DNA of 64,000 bases, taken from the NCBI RefSeq assembly GCF_024158035.1, contig NZ_JAMZEK010000004.1:365086-429085 (forward strand), in the 5' to 3' direction. Position 1 is the first letter of the stretch. Every line of letters starts with the position of its first letter. This stretch comes from Dyella lutea. Lineage in GTDB: Bacteria; Pseudomonadota; Gammaproteobacteria; Xanthomonadales; Rhodanobacteraceae. Shown piece after piece: positions 60,632-64,000 of the stretch. The translations under genes and the position numbers were made by a program. The notes beneath the pieces were generated by a model. It did no database searches. It saw only the letters and a list, made by a program, of their open reading frames with translations, and was not told the DNA's origin.

Positions 60632-60789
60632 GGTCGGTTCCTGCTGGGAGACGTCCGCGGGAGCGGTGGACAAGCTGTGCTGCCGTGTGTGGGTTGCTCG
60701 CGCATGTTATTGCGACTGTCGCGAATGGTCCCGAGCGGCTGGAAGAGGATATTGTCATCGGCATTCCTGGCACACGGAGGTGTATTTCG

Positions 60790-62310
60790 ATGCAGGACGC
60801 TCCCTTCTCGCGTCGTTTCATGCATGGACTGTTTGCCGGGCCCCGGCCGATCGAGGTCGTGTCCTTCAGGTGCGACGTCGCCGAGGGTGTTCCGGCAGCT
60901 GGGACCGGTCGTTATCCGAAAGCGCACCGAAGGGGACGGATTTTCGGCATCCGCTTCCGCTCTCTGCAGGCACGCAGGATTCGATCCACGCGGCAACCGG
61001 CGCATCTTGCCGCCATCGTGCTCCTGATCCTGCTGGGGTGCCTTGTCGGCCCGGTCGGCGCGCAGTCGTTGCACGTGGATATCGTCGGAGGCACCAAGAC
61101 GGCGATGCCGATTGCCGTGGTGCCGTTTGCCGTGGATGGCAGTTCGCCCTTGCCGACCGACGTCGCCGACGTAATCCGCAACGACTTCAACCGGTCGGGC
61201 ACGTTTCGCGCGCTGGACAGGAGTGAGATCGTCGAGACGCCATCGCAGGGCGCGGATATCCATTTGGCCACCTGGCGGCTGCTCAAGCAGGACTACATCG
61301 TCGTCGGCCGGGTGAAGAATGCCGGCAACGGCATGGTGCAGGTGGCCTACGAGCTGTGGGACGTGAACAAGGGGCAGCGCCTGCTCTCCCTGTCCACGTC
61401 GACGGTTCCCGCGGCCGGGCTGCGCGGTGTGGCGCACCAGATCGCCGACGCGATCTACGAGAAGATCACCGGCGTGCGTGGCGCGTTCTGGACACGCATT
61501 GCCTATGTCACCGCCGTCGGGTTGGGTGACCACCGCAGGTACTCGCTGATCGTGGCCGATTCCGATGGCTTCGATCCGCAGGTGGTCTTGGGCCACGCGA
61601 AGGAGCCGCTGCTTTCGCCCGCGTGGTCGCCGGACGGCAGCAAGCTGGCCTATGTGTCCTTCGAGAGCGGCAATTCGGCGATCTACGTGCAGGACCTCAC
61701 CACTGGCGCGCGCACTCTGGCGTCCGGTCGCGTGGCGGGCATCAACGGCGCGCCAGCGTGGTCGCCGGATGGCACACGGCTGGCCATGTCGCTTTCCTAC
61801 CCGGGGAACTCCGAGATCTTCGTGATGAACCTCGCCACGCATCGCGAAACCCGGCTGACCGACAACCTGGCGATCGACACCGAGCCGGTATGGGCTCCCG
61901 ATGGAAAGAGCCTCTACTTCACCTCCGACCGTTCCGGTCAGCCGCAGATCTATTCGGTCCCGGCGACGGGTGGCGCGCCGACCCGCGTGACCTTCCAGGG
62001 CCAGAGCAATTACGACTGTGACGTGAGCTACGACGGCAAGCTGCTGGCAATGGTGCAGGGGAACGACAACGTGTACCGGATCGCCATCCTCGACCGCAGC
62101 CTCGGCGATCAGGTGCGTTTCGTGTCACCGGGGCCGTATGAGGAATCCCCAAGCTTTGCACCGAACGCCAGCATGTTGCTGTATGCCTCCAACGACGGGT
62201 CGCATGGTGTGCTGTTTTCCGTCTCGACCGATGGCTACGTCCGCCAGCGCCTGATGTTGTCCGACGGCGATGTGCGTGAGCCGGCCTGGGGGCCGTTCCG
62301 CCCGCGTTGA
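60790..62310 (+). CDS. Stand-alone TolB-like beta-propeller protein
   Basis: The 506-residue protein has the TolB N-terminal domain (LHVDIVGGTKTAMPIAVVPF, DVADVIRNDFNRSGTFRALD, VVGRVKNAGNGMVQVAYELW) and the WD40-like propeller from about 230 with AWSPDGSKLAYVSFESGNSA, SPDGTRLAMSLSYPGNSEIF and WAPDGKSLYFTSDRSGQPQI. TolB belongs to the Tol-Pal system of the outer membrane. ATG 60790 has GGAGG 9 bases upstream, but it leaves about 75 residues before a hydrophobic signal (AAIVLLILLGCLVGPVGAQS). No tolQ, tolR, tolA or pal is adjacent. It may be a second copy. Confidence 0.85.
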   Translation: MQDAPFSRRFMHGLFAGPRPIEVVSFRCDVAEGVPAAGTGRYPKAHRRGRIFGIRFRSLQARRIRSTRQPAHLAAIVLLILLGCLVGPVGAQSLHVDIVGGTKTAMPIAVVPFAVDGSSPLPTDVADVIRNDFNRSGTFRALDRSEIVETPSQGADIHLATWRLLKQDYIVVGRVKNAGNGMVQVAYELWDVNKGQRLLSLSTSTVPAAGLRGVAHQIADAIYEKITGVRGAFWTRIAYVTAVGLGDHRRYSLIVADSDGFDPQVVLGHAKEPLLSPAWSPDGSKLAYVSFESGNSAIYVQDLTTGARTLASGRVAGINGAPAWSPDGTRLAMSLSYPGNSEIFVMNLATHRETRLTDNLAIDTEPVWAPDGKSLYFTSDRSGQPQIYSVPATGGAPTRVTFQGQSNYDCDVSYDGKLLAMVQGNDNVYRIAILDRSLGDQVRFVSPGPYEESPSFAPNASMLLYASNDGSHGVLFSVSTDGYVRQRLMLSDGDVREPAWGPFRPR

Positions 62311-62320
62311 GCGGCTGGCC

Positions 62321-62354
62321 AAAACAAAACGCCCCGGCGGATGGCCGGGGCGTT
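62321..62354 (-). terminator. Terminator between convergent tolB-like and purB genes
   Basis: An 11-bp perfect stem AACGCCCCGGC/GCCGGGGCGTT with loop GGATG; on the minus strand it runs into TTTTGTTTT, so it mainly serves purB. Confidence 0.8.
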
Positions 62355-62380
62355 CTGCAGGCAACGGGGACCAGTGACCG

Positions 62381-63805
<1,425 letters not shown>

Positions 63806-63826
63806 TCACGCGCTGCCGCCGTTGTA

Positions 63827-63900
63827 GGAGCCCGCTCGCGGGCGATGCTCTTCGCTTCGATGTGGATCAGGAGCAGAAGCATCGCCCGCGAGCGGGCTCC
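63827..63900. repeat. Paired REP element (REPIN) of the GTAGGAGC family
   Basis: The 23-base arm starting GGAGCCCGCTCGCGGGCGAT (63827-63849) is repeated as an exact complement at 63878-63900, with 28 bases between. Each arm contains its own palindrome CCCGC-TC-GCGGG. GTA precedes the left arm. This fits the GTAG-type REPs of Pseudomonas and Stenotrophomonas that are moved by RAYT transposases; none is in the window. Confidence 0.85.
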
Positions 63901-63905
63901 TTATG

Positions 63906-64000
63906 TCTCGATTCTGGTCCGGCAACGGACGAGAATCCCCGACTGATCATCGGAGGGGACGAGGTGACGCCGACGGGCTCCCGAGGCTTTGCGCCTGCCG
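63906..64000. other. Right edge of the window, no gene recognised
   Basis: A possible start with GGAGG and GTG is near 63951-63965 but the frame is cut off too soon to judge. Confidence 0.4.

Noticed and set aside
60085..61842. Long minus-strand open frame opposite the TolB-like gene
   Set aside because: Shadow of TolB coding; no family pattern and overlaps the GFA gene in another frame.

Overview
The window is about 64 kb of high-GC DNA. Its gene content and order (rimP-nusA-infB-rbfA-truB-rpsO-pnp, mtnA next to gyrA, sucAB-lpd, cysJIH/cysB/cysG/cysK, and REP elements starting GTAGGAGC) point to a gammaproteobacterium of the Xanthomonadales, probably a Rhodanobacteraceae relative. That placement is inferred from gene order and protein style, not from a search.

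Positions 1 to about 15,685 are the right part of a prophage. The head genes (gpD-like decoration protein, gpE-like capsid) are lambda-like. From the DUF2635 gene onward the tail follows the order of phage Mu: gp38, sheath L, tube M, gp41 chaperone, tape measure, N, P, gp45, gp46, gp47, gp48, fibre. The tail chaperone carries a canonical -1 slippery heptamer (GGGTTTT) that would fuse it to a second frame ending inside the tape-measure start. The prophage ends with a glycine-rich fibre, a tiny fibre partner, an AT-richer membrane acyltransferase (likely lysogenic conversion) and one unknown reverse-strand gene. The right end lies in a tRNA 3' fragment followed by the tRNA's terminator. Integrase, lysis and packaging genes are not in the window.

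15.7-24.9 kb is the translation/RNA operon rimP-nusA-infB-rbfA-truB-rpsO-pnp, with several leader and intergenic RNA hairpins. 25-32 kb holds a class III PHA synthase pair (phaE-phaC), a PspC protein, mtnA, a GtrA-like protein and gyrA with a palindrome-rich promoter. 31.9-36.1 kb holds a peroxiredoxin, an Hsp20-CbpA chaperone pair, a PilH-like receiver, an AcuI-type reductase and a LOG-family protein. 36.2-41.9 kb is the 2-oxoglutarate dehydrogenase operon sucA-sucB-lpd (minus strand).

42.1-52.6 kb is a GNAT protein coupled to a ribosomal oxygenase, followed by assimilatory sulfate reduction: cysJ-cysI-cysH on the plus strand, cysB on the minus strand, then cysG and cysK. A shared GGACGTC-type motif lies in front of cysJ and in the cysB/cysG gap. 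52.6-55.7 kb is a BlaI/BlaR1-type regulatory pair next to a secreted HExxH metallopeptidase whose promoter is overlapped by inverted repeats. I consider this sensor-repressor-protease module the least familiar system in the window.

55.7-64 kb holds a small hypothetical protein, a beta-class GST, a Coa1-type membrane protein, a large secreted FG-GAP repeat protein, a frameshifted GFA-family gene, a stand-alone TolB-like protein, purB, and a paired REP element (REPIN) near the right edge.
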